A model generated the notes under the pieces. That model did no database searches, was not told the DNA's origin, and saw only the letters and a program-made list of their open reading frames with translations. The position numbers were made by a program, and so were the translations under genes. A DNA stretch of 64,000 nucleotides from Geomonas azotofigens (GTDB lineage: Bacteria; Desulfobacterota; Desulfuromonadia; Geobacterales; Geobacteraceae): NCBI RefSeq assembly GCF_018919395.1, contig NZ_JAHLME010000001.1:806001-870000 (forward strand). Reading direction: 5' to 3'. Of this stretch, positions 1-10,418 are shown in pieces (positions within the stretch are counted from its first letter, which is position 1; the number at the start of each line of letters is the position of its first letter).

Positions 1-168
1 GATTTCCAGACGGTGACGGAGAGGCTGTTCAGGCTGGTGGGAGTCGCGCCCGATTTCGGGCCGCATGCGCTGCAGGAAGGAAAGCAGGCGACCGGGTTCC
101 TGGTCCAGCAGGATGACGCGGGCGGCAGGCGTGTCCTTATCACGAATACGGCGCCGCCCCCGGGGCAC
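1..168 (-). CDS. Possible 5' part of an unrecognised gene cut by the window edge
   Basis: A minus-strand frame runs without stops from a GTG at 168 to the left edge (56 codons). It lies 42 nt downstream of the lytic transglycosylase stop, which would suit an operon. It begins VPRGRRRIRD and contains a plausible ILLDQEP stretch, but I recognise no family and see no Shine-Dalgarno sequence before the GTG. The plus strand also has an open frame from position 1 to a stop at 202-204 with equally coding-like base composition, so strand and reality are both uncertain. Confidence 0.25.
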   Translation of the reverse strand, partial: MPRGRRRIRDKDTPAARVILLDQEPGRLLSFLQRMRPEIGRDSHQPEQPLRHRLEI

Positions 169-210
169 AAGTGGGTGCTGCCCGCCGGGTGCGGCGCCAG
201 ATAGGGTGGT

Positions 211-930
211 CTAGGGGATGGGGATCGCGGAGCGCTCCCCGTCCTCGGTATAGTAACCGATGTTGTCGTGGGAAATGGAATTGCTCGCCGGTGGTGCCGC
301 CGTGGGGAGCGCGCTCTTCGCGGTGGTTTCGGCGGGAGCGGTTTTTTGCTGCAGCACTTCCTTGGGAGTCGGCACGGTCCCTTTCACGTTCTCTTTGAAC
401 TCGTCAGCCTTTCCCTTCACCGCCTCGTCGACCCAGCCGTCCACCTTCTGCCGCACCAAGGCCTCGAGGTTTTCCTTGAGGGGCCTGTAGTCGGCTTCCT
501 GCCGCACCGGCTTCACTCGCTGCAACTGGTCGAATACCTTTTTAGAGTAGCGATCGCGCTTGTCGGGAGTCTGGCTGTTGTAGCAGCCGATCGCCTTCCA
601 GGTGTAACCGTACTTCTCCATGCACATGGAGAGGATCCAGGCGCCGGTCTTCACGCTGTTGCACGGGTCTCCCAGGGAGTTCCAGCGCTGCTTGCCGATA
701 GTGGGGGCCCAGCTCGAGTTGATCTGCATCAGTCCGAAGTCATAGGTGCCGTTGCTGTTGTGGTTGACGGCGGCGGGGTTGAAGTTGGATTCCACCTTGG
801 CGATCGCCCGCAGGATCTGCGGGTTGATACCATACTCCATGCCGGCTTCTTCAAAGCAGAACGCGGAAGCGTCGGTTGCCGCTGCGATCATCAGGGCGGC
901 GGCCGCGTAAAGCAGTCTGGCTTTACCCAT
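211..930 (-). CDS. Periplasmic lytic transglycosylase (SLT / IagB-type)
   Basis: Predicted to cleave the glycan strands of peptidoglycan between MurNAc and GlcNAc with 1,6-anhydro product formation. An N-terminal signal peptide is followed by an SLT lysozyme-like fold. The family motif AIAKVESNFNP carries the likely catalytic glutamate (about residue 47), followed by GLMQINSSW and the AIGCYNSQTP region. The last ~100 residues are a Lys/Ala/Pro-rich tail with no recognisable domain. I choose the ATG at 930 rather than the GTG at 933 because GAGGAA lies about 6 nt before it. Single SLT proteins of this IagB type often accompany secretion or pilus machines, but no such machine is adjacent. The enzyme class is secure; the partner is unknown. 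Confidence 0.85.
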   Translation of the reverse strand: MGKARLLYAAAALMIAAATDASAFCFEEAGMEYGINPQILRAIAKVESNFNPAAVNHNSNGTYDFGLMQINSSWAPTIGKQRWNSLGDPCNSVKTGAWILSMCMEKYGYTWKAIGCYNSQTPDKRDRYSKKVFDQLQRVKPVRQEADYRPLKENLEALVRQKVDGWVDEAVKGKADEFKENVKGTVPTPKEVLQQKTAPAETTAKSALPTAAPPASNSISHDNIGYYTEDGERSAIPIP

Positions 931-1036
931 CACGGGTTCCTCTTCGGGGGGGTGGGGTCATCCGCAGTCGGGGCGGGGTAGCGCGGGCGGATGCCGGCGG
1001 CGGGTACGGCTGCCGACCGGAACGCAATTCCGCTAC

Positions 1037-1065
1037 ATAATACATTTTCCGAATCGGCATGTCAT
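1037..1065 (-). promoter_or_regulatory. Sigma-70-like promoter of the lytic transglycosylase gene
   Basis: On the minus strand ATGACA (1065-1060) and TATTAT (1042-1037) are separated by exactly 17 nt, each matching consensus at 5 of 6 positions. Transcription would start near 1030, giving a leader of about 100 nt. Confidence 0.5.
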
Positions 1066-1144
1066 CTGATAAAGTACCGTGGCCGTCCGGAGCACCTGTG
1101 GCCGCGGTAGCGCCGGACGCGATTTTTTCGAAAAGGAGCAGCCG

Positions 1145-1804
1145 ATGAGAATGAATCTGAGCGACCTGGAGATCAGGGTCCTGGGGTGTCTGATGGAGAA
1201 GGAACTGGCCACGCCGGAGTCCTACCCGCTCACCTTGAACGCGCTCGCCGCCGCCTGCAACCAAAAGTCGAATCGGGATCCGGTGCTGAGCCTGTCCGAA
1301 GCGGAGCTGCAGCGCGGCCTGGAAGCCTTGGGCGGCCGCGGGTTGGCGCGCCTCACCACCACCGGTGGGCGGGTCGGCAAGTACGTTCACTCCATGGCTG
1401 ACAAGCTGGGGCTGGCTGCACCGGCCCGGGCGGTGCTCGCCGAGCTGATGCTGCGCGGGCCGCAGACGGCGGCGGAGCTGCGCGGTCGCTGCGAGCGCAT
1501 GGTCGAGGTCGGAGACCTGGCGGCGGTCGAGGATATCCTGCTCAAGCTGCAGCAGCATGGCCCTCCCCTGGTGGTGCGGCTGCCGCGCCAGCCCGGGCGC
1601 AAAGAGCCGCGCTACGCCCAGGTCTTCGCGGGGATGCCGGAGCTTCCCGAGGAGGAGCCGGAGCAGTGGAGCGCCGCCCCGGCGTCGCGACCCCGAGCGG
1701 GAAACGAGCGGCTGGAGCACCTGGAGCAAGAGGTTGGCGCCTTGCGTGACGAGATAGGCGAACTGCGCCGGGAAGTGGAGGAACTGCTGGCCGCCTTCTC
1801 GTAA
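1145..1804 (+). CDS. YceH-family (DUF480 / UPF0502) protein
   Basis: A 219-residue protein beginning MRMNLSDLEIRVLGCLMEKE, the typical start of the YceH family. These proteins are tandem winged-helix folds of unknown biochemical role. The family motif TPESYPLTLNAL and the following ACNQKSNRDPV are intact. The second winged helix (about residues 90-165) has the usual RGPQTAAELR. The C-terminal ~35 residues form a heptad-like Leu/Glu-rich coiled coil, as in relatives. The start is fixed by AGGAG about 7 nt before the ATG. The gene stands alone between the divergent transglycosylase and the convergent gdhA. Family assignment is firm; function is not known. Confidence 0.88.
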   Translation: MRMNLSDLEIRVLGCLMEKELATPESYPLTLNALAAACNQKSNRDPVLSLSEAELQRGLEALGGRGLARLTTTGGRVGKYVHSMADKLGLAAPARAVLAELMLRGPQTAAELRGRCERMVEVGDLAAVEDILLKLQQHGPPLVVRLPRQPGRKEPRYAQVFAGMPELPEEEPEQWSAAPASRPRAGNERLEHLEQEVGALRDEIGELRREVEELLAAFS

Positions 1805-1839
1805 GTCGGCTCGACACCTCCGACCAGGGCAAATCCCCC

Positions 1840-1861
1840 TGTCCCCCTTCCAAAAGGGGGA
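1840..1861. repeat. C-run/G-run inverted repeat
   Basis: GTCCCCCTT pairs with AAGGGGGAC across a 4-nt loop in the space between the YceH-family gene and the shared terminator. It belongs to the broad class of GC-rich palindromes scattered through this window. Confidence 0.4.
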
Positions 1862-1930
1862 CGCGCCACCTTCAGCAGCGCTTCGTGGACGGGTGTAGTG
1901 CAGGCTTTCATCGTCCACGAAGGAACAAAA

Positions 1931-1969
1931 AAGAAGGCTCGACCATCCGGTCGAGCCTTCTTCGTTTTT
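1931..1969. terminator. Bidirectional intrinsic terminator
   Basis: A 14-bp perfect stem (1931-1944 with 1949-1962) with an ATCC loop. It is followed by CGTTTTT on the plus strand and by a T6 run on the minus strand. It can terminate both the plus-strand YceH-family gene and the minus-strand gdhA. Confidence 0.85.
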
Positions 1970-1987
1970 GCAGATCCTACGGCGTGA

Positions 1988-3638
<1,651 letters not shown>

Positions 3639-3671
3639 AAAAAAAGGGACCACGGTGCGGGCCGTGATCCC
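3639..3671 (-). terminator. Intrinsic terminator of the PilT-like gene
   Basis: GGGA-CACGG pairs with CCGTG-TCCC (one internal mismatch), followed on the minus strand by a run of seven T (the A-run at 3639-3645). Confidence 0.7.
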
Positions 3672-3693
3672 CAGTTACTTTGGTGCCTGGGTT

Positions 3694-4764
3694 CTAGTTG
3701 GTGAACATGAGCTTGCGCTCCAGGTCCATGGAGTGGGACAGGCGTTTGGCCTCCTCCATGGTGATCTGCTCCTGCTCGTGCAGCTGGATCAGGTGCTGGT
3801 CGAGGGTCTGCATCTGGTACTGGCTGCGGCCGTTCTCCATGTGCGCCTCGATCTCGTCCAGGCGTCCCTCGCGGATGCAGCTCTGGATGGTCGTGGTGGC
3901 GCGCATGATCTCCAGCACCGGGATGATGGCCTCGCCGGTCTTGTTCATCACCAGGCGGATCGAGACGGTGGCCACCAGGATGTCGGCGAGCCGCTGCCTG
4001 ACGATCTCCTGCGCGTCGGGGGGGAAGTGGCCGACGATCCGGTTGATGGTGGAGACGGCCCCCTGGGTGTGCAGGGTGGACATCACCAGGTGCCCGGTTT
4101 CCGCGGCCATCAGGCAGGACTCGATGGTGTCGGTGTCGCGCATCTCGCCCACCATGATCAGGTCCGGGTCCATGCGCAGCGCCGCCTTCAGCGCCGAGCT
4201 GAAGCTGTCGGTGTCGAGGCCGACCTCGCGCTGGATGATGCAGCTCTTCTCCGACTGGAACAGGAACTCGATGGGGTCCTCGATGGTGATGCAGTTGTAG
4301 CTGAAGTTCTCGTTGATGTAGCGCAGCATGGAGGCGAGCGTGGTCGACTTGCCGTTGCCGGTCGGGCCGGTGACCAGGATGAGCCCGTTGGGGGCCTTGA
4401 CGATCTCACCCAGGACCGGCGGCAGGCGCAACTCATCGAAGGTGCCGATGTGCGCCGGGATGACCCTCATGATGATGCCGAAGTGGCCGCGCTGCTTGAA
4501 GATGCTGACGCGGAAGCGCGCACCGCTGGGGAGGGAGAAGGAGGTGTCGAACTCCTTTTGGTCCGGCTCCCAGCGCCGGCCGTTATGGGTCAGGATCTGT
4601 GCGGCGATGAATTCGGTGTCCTCGGGGCCGAGGTTGGGGAGCTTGGAACGGATGATCTGCCCCTTGCCGCGGAAAAAGGGAGGGTTGTCGACCTCGAAAT
4701 GCACGTCGGAAACCTTCTTGCTGAAGGCTATTTCCAGAATCTGGACGAAAATCTTGGCATCCAT
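3694..4764 (-). CDS. PilT-family ATPase (type IV pilus retraction paralogue)
   Basis: A cytoplasmic hexameric secretion-type ATPase of the PilT/PilU branch, expected to power pilus retraction or a related motor. From the 356-residue start: PAS-like N-terminal domain (about 1-105), Walker A GPTGNGKST at 133-141, Asp box IEDPIEF, Walker B DPDLIMVGEMRD at about 199-210, and His box TGHLVMSTLHT. The usual Walker A serine is an asparagine, a mild deviation that keeps the GK[ST] core. The ATG at 4764 is preferred over upstream starts because GAGAGGGA precedes it and the protein then begins like other PilT proteins. It follows the PATAN-domain gene by 88 nt on the same strand, so the two are probably co-transcribed. 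The more canonical PilT of this window is at 50756. Confidence 0.88.
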   Translation of the reverse strand: MDAKIFVQILEIAFSKKVSDVHFEVDNPPFFRGKGQIIRSKLPNLGPEDTEFIAAQILTHNGRRWEPDQKEFDTSFSLPSGARFRVSIFKQRGHFGIIMRVIPAHIGTFDELRLPPVLGEIVKAPNGLILVTGPTGNGKSTTLASMLRYINENFSYNCITIEDPIEFLFQSEKSCIIQREVGLDTDSFSSALKAALRMDPDLIMVGEMRDTDTIESCLMAAETGHLVMSTLHTQGAVSTINRIVGHFPPDAQEIVRQRLADILVATVSIRLVMNKTGEAIIPVLEIMRATTTIQSCIREGRLDEIEAHMENGRSQYQMQTLDQHLIQLHEQEQITMEEAKRLSHSMDLERKLMFTN

Positions 4765-4852
4765 GCTGTCCCTCTCTTGCTCCGGCAGATTGAAATGAAT
4801 GGCGGACGGCTCTTCTTGTCGGGGCGCCAAGCCCCCGCGTGGGGCGCGCGCC

Positions 4853-6571
4853 CTACTTCTGGGCGCAACGCTTGCGGTACAGGATGTTGTCGATCACCAG
4901 GCCGGCGTGCTGGGACAGGACCTCCAGCAGCGGCAGCTGCGGGTCGGTGCCGGTCCCCTGGCCGAAGTCGGCGTAGATGACGGCGATGACCCGGCCGAAA
5001 CTTTTCACCGGCAGGAGCAGCGCCTTGCTGCTCAACGGCGCCCCGATGGCCCCGTACATGGTGTCGCGCAGCGCCTCGTCCGCGTCGCCGTAGCAGATCT
5101 CGCCGTTGAGGGCGCGCTGGTACAGCGATTCGGCGGGTGGGGCCAGGCGCAGCTTCACGGAGGTGACGGTGCCGGCCGTGCCCACGCCGAGTGCCCGCTC
5201 GGCGATCAGTTCGGAGCGCACCACCACGAGGGTGACGCCCCGGCGGAAGACGCCGCAGGCGGCCTGCAGCAGCGCGAAGGTCACCTCGGGTGGGTCGCGC
5301 TGCTCGGCGAGGGTGAGGAACTGGTTGCGGAACTTGCCGGACTGGTCCTGCGCCGGCTTGCCGTGGTCACGGTCCAGGTAGGCGGCGAGCGCCCGGCAGC
5401 TGTCGATGGTATCGGAGATGAAGGTGTCGGGGCGCTGGTCGCGGCTGGGGCGGGGGAGCAGCGCGGATACCCCCTTTTCCTGGGCGGCGGCGGCCAGCGG
5501 ATAGTCCGCCGGGGTGACCAGCAGGGCGATGGGGAGGTCGGGGAAGCGCTCCCTGAGTCGACCCAGCAACGTGGCCAGGTCACGGCCGCCTCTCGCCGAG
5601 GGCTCTCCCGCGTCGAGCAGCAGCAGCGGGGACTTCTCCCGGGACAGGGCCTGGTCCAGGACGGGGTCGAGCTGGTCGGGGTCGTCGGTGGCGCAAATGA
5701 AGCGCGGTCCGCAGACCGCGGAGCAGCACTCGCGCATCAGCTTGGCCGAGGTCAAAAGGACGACGCCGAGGTTGCTCTCCGCTGACGGGGTCCGGCCGGA
5801 GAGTTGCTCGAGGTAGCGGAACAGCTCCTGTTGCTCGTTGGACGGGATCCCCGCCAGTTCCCCCTGCAGCCGGGTGGCGGCGGTATCAGCGACCTCCTCC
5901 TGGAGCGCCGAGAAGAAGGTGGGGATGCGGCGCTCCAGCCCCTCCAGTTCCTCCAGCCCCAGGTCGGCGGCGGAAATATCGGCTGCCGAGCCGCGCTGCG
6001 GCGCTTCGGGAGGGGCCATGTTGCCGAAGATGGACTCGGGGGTGAGGGTGCCGTCGCGTTTGCGCTCGTCGTAGATGCGCAGGGCGTCCATGAGGATGCT
6101 CTGCGTGTTCAGGTTGATCTGCTGGTTGTTTTTTTCAGGGAAGTAGCGGTACTCGTCGGAGACGACGATCTTGTCGACGTCGAGGCAGAAGGTCCCCCTG
6201 GTCCAGGTGAGCACCTCGACGATGGTCATCTCGATGAGCGCCTCGAGCCCCTGGTAGGCGGCCTGGGTCTGCACGGTGCCGTTCTCGATCAGCATCTGGA
6301 TGATCGGTTTGCGGTCCTCGCCGGCGTCGCGTTGCTCGATAAGGGTCTTCTCCAGCGCCTCGCGGCTCAAGAGGCCCATGTCCAGCATGACCTGGCCGAT
6401 GCGGATGGAATTGTTGACGTGGTTCGCGCTGACGATGAATCCGTCCCGGAAGACGAGCTGGCTCTCCCCCTTGGCGCCTTTCAGCGTGAGGGTGCCGGTC
6501 TTGCCGGTCTGGTGCAGCAGCTGGATGACATCCACTAAGGGAAGGTGCTCTAAATCGCCTTCAAAGGACAT
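4853..6571 (-). CDS. PATAN (DUF4388) domain protein with degenerate receiver and GAF-like regions
   Basis: A 572-residue soluble protein. Residues 1-165 are a PATAN/DUF4388 domain (start MSFEGDLEHLPLVDVIQLLH, then GTLTL, FRDGFIVSANH), common in deltaproteobacterial signalling proteins. Residues about 270-400 resemble a response-regulator fold (VVLLTSAKL, PLLLLDAGE, PIALLVTP) but lack a clear phosphorylation site. The last ~170 residues look GAF-like (VIAVIYADFGQG, VLSQHAGLVIDN). No catalytic domain is visible. It is the first gene of a likely two-gene operon with the PilT-family ATPase, which suggests a role in controlling a pilus or surface-motility motor; that link rests on context only. 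PATAN proteins elsewhere bind response regulators and modulate motility. Confidence 0.75.
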   Translation of the reverse strand: MSFEGDLEHLPLVDVIQLLHQTGKTGTLTLKGAKGESQLVFRDGFIVSANHVNNSIRIGQVMLDMGLLSREALEKTLIEQRDAGEDRKPIIQMLIENGTVQTQAAYQGLEALIEMTIVEVLTWTRGTFCLDVDKIVVSDEYRYFPEKNNQQINLNTQSILMDALRIYDERKRDGTLTPESIFGNMAPPEAPQRGSAADISAADLGLEELEGLERRIPTFFSALQEEVADTAATRLQGELAGIPSNEQQELFRYLEQLSGRTPSAESNLGVVLLTSAKLMRECCSAVCGPRFICATDDPDQLDPVLDQALSREKSPLLLLDAGEPSARGGRDLATLLGRLRERFPDLPIALLVTPADYPLAAAAQEKGVSALLPRPSRDQRPDTFISDTIDSCRALAAYLDRDHGKPAQDQSGKFRNQFLTLAEQRDPPEVTFALLQAACGVFRRGVTLVVVRSELIAERALGVGTAGTVTSVKLRLAPPAESLYQRALNGEICYGDADEALRDTMYGAIGAPLSSKALLLPVKSFGRVIAVIYADFGQGTGTDPQLPLLEVLSQHAGLVIDNILYRKRCAQK

Positions 6572-6703
6572 GCCGGTACCCTTGTCTGCCTGTGGTGGGT
6601 GAGGTGGAGCGGGTCAAGCGGGTCAAGCGGGGGAGATTCTAACATGCGCCCGGGGGTAAGTAAACCGGAATTGCTGGAGAAATGGAAGAGCGGGTAGCGG
6701 AGG

Positions 6704-7510
6704 CTAGGCGGCCTCCAGTTCCCCGGTGTGGCTGAGCCAGGCGAGGGCGAGGGCGAGCAGGCCGGCGACCCCTCCCATGGTGAGGCTGCGGCTCACGTAG
6801 TGGGCGTTGCGCTGGGCGAGGAAGGCAATGAAATCGTCGCGTTGCGCGACCATCCGTTCCAGGAGCCGTCCGTCCTCGCGTACCGTCTTCAGGCCGCTGC
6901 GGCCGCCGCTGCGCAGCGTGGTGCTGTCCTCCACCGTCTGCATCAGCCGTCCCATCATGGCGAAGACGGCGCTGCCGCGGTTGCCGCCGCCGGCCAGTTC
7001 GCGCCGGTAGACGGGGAGGGCTTCGTCGAAGAGGCTGGGCAGGCCCGCCAAGGCCTCCTCCCGGATCCCCCCTCCCTGGAAGCGGTTGCGTACCCGGTGT
7101 GCCGACCCCGGTTCGCCGTGCTCGAAGAAGAGCTCGGCCAGGCCGGCGATGGAGGAGCGCAGGCTCGCCTCGTCGCGGCCGGGGGCGCAGGCGCTGGCGC
7201 ACAGGACCAGGCCGCCCAGGAAGATGTACCCCTTGTGACAGCTGCTGCCCACCGCCCGCTGTACCGCGCGTTCCGCCGCGACGCCAAGGCGCACCCGCGC
7301 CGCCAGGTCTTCCCCCGAGAGGACCGCGTCGCAAAGATCCATGAGGTACAGGGAGACGATCTTCAGCGACGCTTCCATGCGGGGCACGGAGAGGTCGGGA
7401 TGGGCGCCGCAGTCGCAGAGGTCCACGAGACCCGGTTTCGGGGTCAGGTAGAGCTCCATGAAGGCGCCGCGCACGAGGTCTTTGGCGAGTCTGGGGAGGT
7501 AGCTGGTCAT
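6704..7510 (-). CDS. CitG/MdcB-family triphosphoribosyl-dephospho-CoA synthase-like protein
   Basis: A 268-residue protein. CitG/MdcB enzymes make 2'-(5''-triphosphoribosyl)-3'-dephospho-CoA, the prosthetic-group precursor of citrate or malonate lyases. Visible family features are TPKPGLVDLCDCGAHPDL near residue 25, the HKGYIFLGGLVLCA block near residue 95, and the C-terminal GGVAGLLALALAWL helix. No citrate-lyase, malonate-decarboxylase or CitX gene is nearby, so the substrate may differ. I choose the ATG at 7510, where the family similarity begins; the Shine-Dalgarno sequence is weak and further upstream starts are open. Family membership is likely and the exact reaction unproven. Confidence 0.7.
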   Translation of the reverse strand: MTSYLPRLAKDLVRGAFMELYLTPKPGLVDLCDCGAHPDLSVPRMEASLKIVSLYLMDLCDAVLSGEDLAARVRLGVAAERAVQRAVGSSCHKGYIFLGGLVLCASACAPGRDEASLRSSIAGLAELFFEHGEPGSAHRVRNRFQGGGIREEALAGLPSLFDEALPVYRRELAGGGNRGSAVFAMMGRLMQTVEDSTTLRSGGRSGLKTVREDGRLLERMVAQRDDFIAFLAQRNAHYVSRSLTMGGVAGLLALALAWLSHTGELEAA

Positions 7511-7594
7511 GTCTTGGGTCGGGCTCCCGGGGTCCGGTCGTGATAATGTCGGGGCATGATAGCATTTTTTGGCCGTGGAGGAGAATGTGTATAC

Positions 7595-7600
7595 ATTATA
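7595..7600 (-). promoter_or_regulatory. Possible -10 element for the CitG-like gene
   Basis: A perfect TATAAT on the minus strand (7600-7595), 85 nt upstream of the chosen ATG. No good -35 element is present at the expected distance, so activator dependence or chance are both possible. Confidence 0.3.
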
Positions 7601-7713
7601 AAGGGATAAAGCGGCTGGGGCGGCTCCCGCGCCGCGAGTCCGCGGCACGCCGGGGGGTGAAGGGGGCGGCCCCACGGGGAGCAGGGGGCGGGCCGGTATG
7701 AGCATAATAACCT

Positions 7714-7741
7714 TGAATTACTATAGCAATCTGGGATACTC
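7714..7741 (+). promoter_or_regulatory. Candidate promoter of the PBP1A gene
   Basis: TTGAAT (7714-7719) and GATACT (7736-7741) with a 16-nt spacer, about 180 nt upstream of the PBP1A start. The rest of the 7511-7919 intergenic region holds only the -10-like TATAAT at 7595 and no convincing gene. Confidence 0.35.
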
Positions 7742-7919
7742 TGCGTCTTGGCGCCCGGCTTCCGGGCGCGCCACAACCACGATGCACCGCAGATTCCCGT
7801 CCAGCTCTACCCTTGCCGCAGGGGCCCCAGGAGCTTCCCGCCTCCCCGACCATCGGCCTTCCGGGTATGCCAGGCCATGATCCAGCGCACGCATCAACCC
7901 GATTGGAGACCCTCTCGCA

Positions 7920-10418
7920 ATGGAAATTTACAAGGCGCAGCCGCGACAGCCGCAGCGCAGGTTGAAAAAAGCACCCATCCCGACCCTCAAGTACCTGCTC
8001 TGGGGCGCTGCCGGCGGCTCCACCCTCATGCTGTTGGCCTTTCTCGGTTACTTTTTCTACCTCCTGGGGGCGCTCCCCAAGGTCGACCGTCTGGCTGACT
8101 ACCGTCCCCCCATCCTGTCGCAGGTCTACGGCCAGGACGGAACCCTGGTCGGCGAGTTCTACCTGGAGCGGCGCACCGTGGTGCCGGTGGACAAGATGCC
8201 CAAGCGGCTGATCCAGGCCTTCGTGGCCGCCGAGGATTCCAACTTCTACCAGCACAAGGGGATCGACTACGTCGGCGTCGCCCGGGCCGCGGTGAAGAAC
8301 CTGATCTCCATGCGCAAGAAGGAAGGGGCCTCCACCATCACCCAGCAGGTGGCGAAGTCCATGCTGCTTACCCCGGAGAAGAAGTTCTCGAGGAAGCTCA
8401 AGGAGGCGATCCTCGCCAAGCGGATGGAGGAGCGACTCACCAAGGACGAGATCCTCTACATCTACCTGAACCAGATCTACCTCGGCGCCGGCGCCTACGG
8501 CGTGCAACTGGCGGCCGAGACCTACTTCGGCAAGGAAGTCGACAAGCTGAACCTGGCCGAGATGGCCATGCTGGCCGGGCTCCCCAAGGCCCCCAACAGC
8601 TACTCCCCGATCAAGCACCTGGAGCGGGCCAAGGAGCGCCAGGGGTACGTCCTGGAGCGGATGGTGAAGGAAGGGTACATCACCCAGGCGGAGGCGGACT
8701 ACGCCAAGGCCACCCCGATCGTGATCCAGCCCCTCAAGAAGGTGAACGCCGAGCAGTCGGCCTACTTCCTGGAGCAGGTCAGGCAGCAGCTGGTCGAGAA
8801 GTACGGCGAGGAGCGCCTGTACAAGGACGGCCTGAAAATCTACACCACCATGAACGCCGAGATGCAGAGGGCGGCTTACGACTCCGTGGTGAACGGCCTG
8901 AAAGCTGTGGACAAGCGCCAGGGTTTCCGCGGTGCCGCCAGGTACCTCGCCGAGGCGGAGGTGGAGCCCTTCTGCAAGAAGGTCGAGGATGACATCGACG
9001 AGCTCTCCCTGAAGCAGGGGGCGGTGTACCAGGGCGTGGTGACCGGGGTCGACCCGGCGAAGCACGAGCTCACCGTCCGCGTCGGCGACCGCACCGGGAC
9101 GCTTTCCAGGAAGAACATGGATTGGGCCGGCAAGGTGGAGCTCGTCAACAGCTACGGCAAGCCCCAGGCCAAGAGGGCGATCGGGCTGGGCGCGGTGCTC
9201 GAGCTGCAGGTGAAGGAGCCGGACAAGAACCGCACCGGCGCCGTGTTCGCGCTGGACCAGGTCCCCGAGGCGCAGGCGGCGCTGATCGCCATCGACCCGA
9301 TGACCGGCGGCGTGCGCGCCATGGTCGGCGGCTACGACTACAAGAAGAGCCAGTTCAACCGCGCCATGCAGGCGAAGAGGAACCCGGGCTCCGCCTTCAA
9401 GCCGATCATCTACGCGGCGGCCCTGGAGCACGGCATGACCACCGCGAGCATCATCGACGACTCCCAGGTGGAGTACGAAAGCGGCGGCGACAAGGCCTGG
9501 AAGCCCAAGAACTACGACAACGTCTACCGCGGGCCGGTCACCATGCGCGAGGCGCTCACCAACTCCATCAACGTGGTCAGCGTCAAGATCCTGGAGCAGA
9601 TCGGGGTCGGCACCGCCATCGACTACGCCAAGAAGCTCGGCATCACCTCGCCCCTGGCCAGCAACCTCACCCTGGCCCTGGGCTCGTCCAGCGTCACCCC
9701 GATGGAGCTGACCAGCGCCTACGCGGTCTTCGCCTCCGGCGGTTACCGCACCACCCCCTACTTCGTCACCAAGGTTCTGGACCGCGACGGCAACGTGCTG
9801 GAAGAGGTGCAGGAGCCCAAGGTGCCGGTGTTCGGCCAGATGTCCAGCGCCACCGCGACCGATGCGCCGGCGGAAGCGGAAGGGGAGGAAGGGAAGGTCC
9901 CGCCGGCCGTGCCGCAGCCGGGGCAGCCGGTACTCACCGAGGCGACCGGTGGCGTGATCCCGGTCATCCCCCCCGAGACCGCCTTCATCATGACCAACCT
10001 AATGCAAAGCGTCGTCTCCAGCGGGACCGGCGGCAGGGCGCGCGCCCTGGGACGCCCGGTGGCGGGCAAGACGGGGACCACGAACGACATGAAGGACGCC
10101 TGGTTCGTGGGGTACGTGCCGCAGCTGGTGGCGGGTGTCTGGGTGGGGTATGACCAGGAGCGCAGCCTCGGCGCCGGCGGTTCCGGCGGACAGGCGGCGG
10201 CTCCCATCTGGACCGAGTTCATGCAGCGGGCCCTGTCGGGCGTTCCGGTGAAGTCGTTCCCGACCCCGGGCAACGTCACTTTCGCCCTGATCGACCCGCG
10301 TAACGGGCACCTGGCCAAGGAAGGGACCCCGGGCGCGGTGCAGGAATGCTTCGTCTCGGGTACCGAGCCGACCAGTTACGGCGCGGAACCAGCGGCTGAG
10401 GCGGTTTCTGCACCGTAA
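7920..10418 (+). CDS. mrcA: Bifunctional penicillin-binding protein 1A
   Basis: An 832-residue class A PBP that polymerises and cross-links peptidoglycan at the outer face of the inner membrane. A short basic N-terminus is followed by one membrane anchor (about residues 24-50). The GT51 glycosyltransferase domain has catalytic Glu105 in EDSNFYQHKGID and the GASTITQQVAK motif. The transpeptidase domain has the SxxK nucleophile Ser491 (SAFK), an SIN motif and KTGTT starting at Lys717. An OB-like insert (about 375-435) lies between the two catalytic domains, as in other PBP1A proteins. A Pro/Glu/Ala-rich low-complexity loop of about 40 residues (PAEAEGEEGK region) interrupts the transpeptidase domain before KTGTT. 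GGAGA precedes the ATG. The gene appears monocistronic. Confidence 0.95.
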   Translation: MEIYKAQPRQPQRRLKKAPIPTLKYLLWGAAGGSTLMLLAFLGYFFYLLGALPKVDRLADYRPPILSQVYGQDGTLVGEFYLERRTVVPVDKMPKRLIQAFVAAEDSNFYQHKGIDYVGVARAAVKNLISMRKKEGASTITQQVAKSMLLTPEKKFSRKLKEAILAKRMEERLTKDEILYIYLNQIYLGAGAYGVQLAAETYFGKEVDKLNLAEMAMLAGLPKAPNSYSPIKHLERAKERQGYVLERMVKEGYITQAEADYAKATPIVIQPLKKVNAEQSAYFLEQVRQQLVEKYGEERLYKDGLKIYTTMNAEMQRAAYDSVVNGLKAVDKRQGFRGAARYLAEAEVEPFCKKVEDDIDELSLKQGAVYQGVVTGVDPAKHELTVRVGDRTGTLSRKNMDWAGKVELVNSYGKPQAKRAIGLGAVLELQVKEPDKNRTGAVFALDQVPEAQAALIAIDPMTGGVRAMVGGYDYKKSQFNRAMQAKRNPGSAFKPIIYAAALEHGMTTASIIDDSQVEYESGGDKAWKPKNYDNVYRGPVTMREALTNSINVVSVKILEQIGVGTAIDYAKKLGITSPLASNLTLALGSSSVTPMELTSAYAVFASGGYRTTPYFVTKVLDRDGNVLEEVQEPKVPVFGQMSSATATDAPAEAEGEEGKVPPAVPQPGQPVLTEATGGVIPVIPPETAFIMTNLMQSVVSSGTGGRARALGRPVAGKTGTTNDMKDAWFVGYVPQLVAGVWVGYDQERSLGAGGSGGQAAAPIWTEFMQRALSGVPVKSFPTPGNVTFALIDPRNGHLAKEGTPGAVQECFVSGTEPTSYGAEPAAEAVSAP

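Noticed and set aside
7698-7880. 60-codon frame MSIITLNYYSN... before PBP1A
   Set aside because: No Shine-Dalgarno sequence, atypical composition, and it overlaps the predicted promoter of PBP1A.
7596-9431. 611-codon minus-strand open frame opposite PBP1A
   Set aside because: Antisense shadow of a gene whose motifs are all intact on the plus strand.
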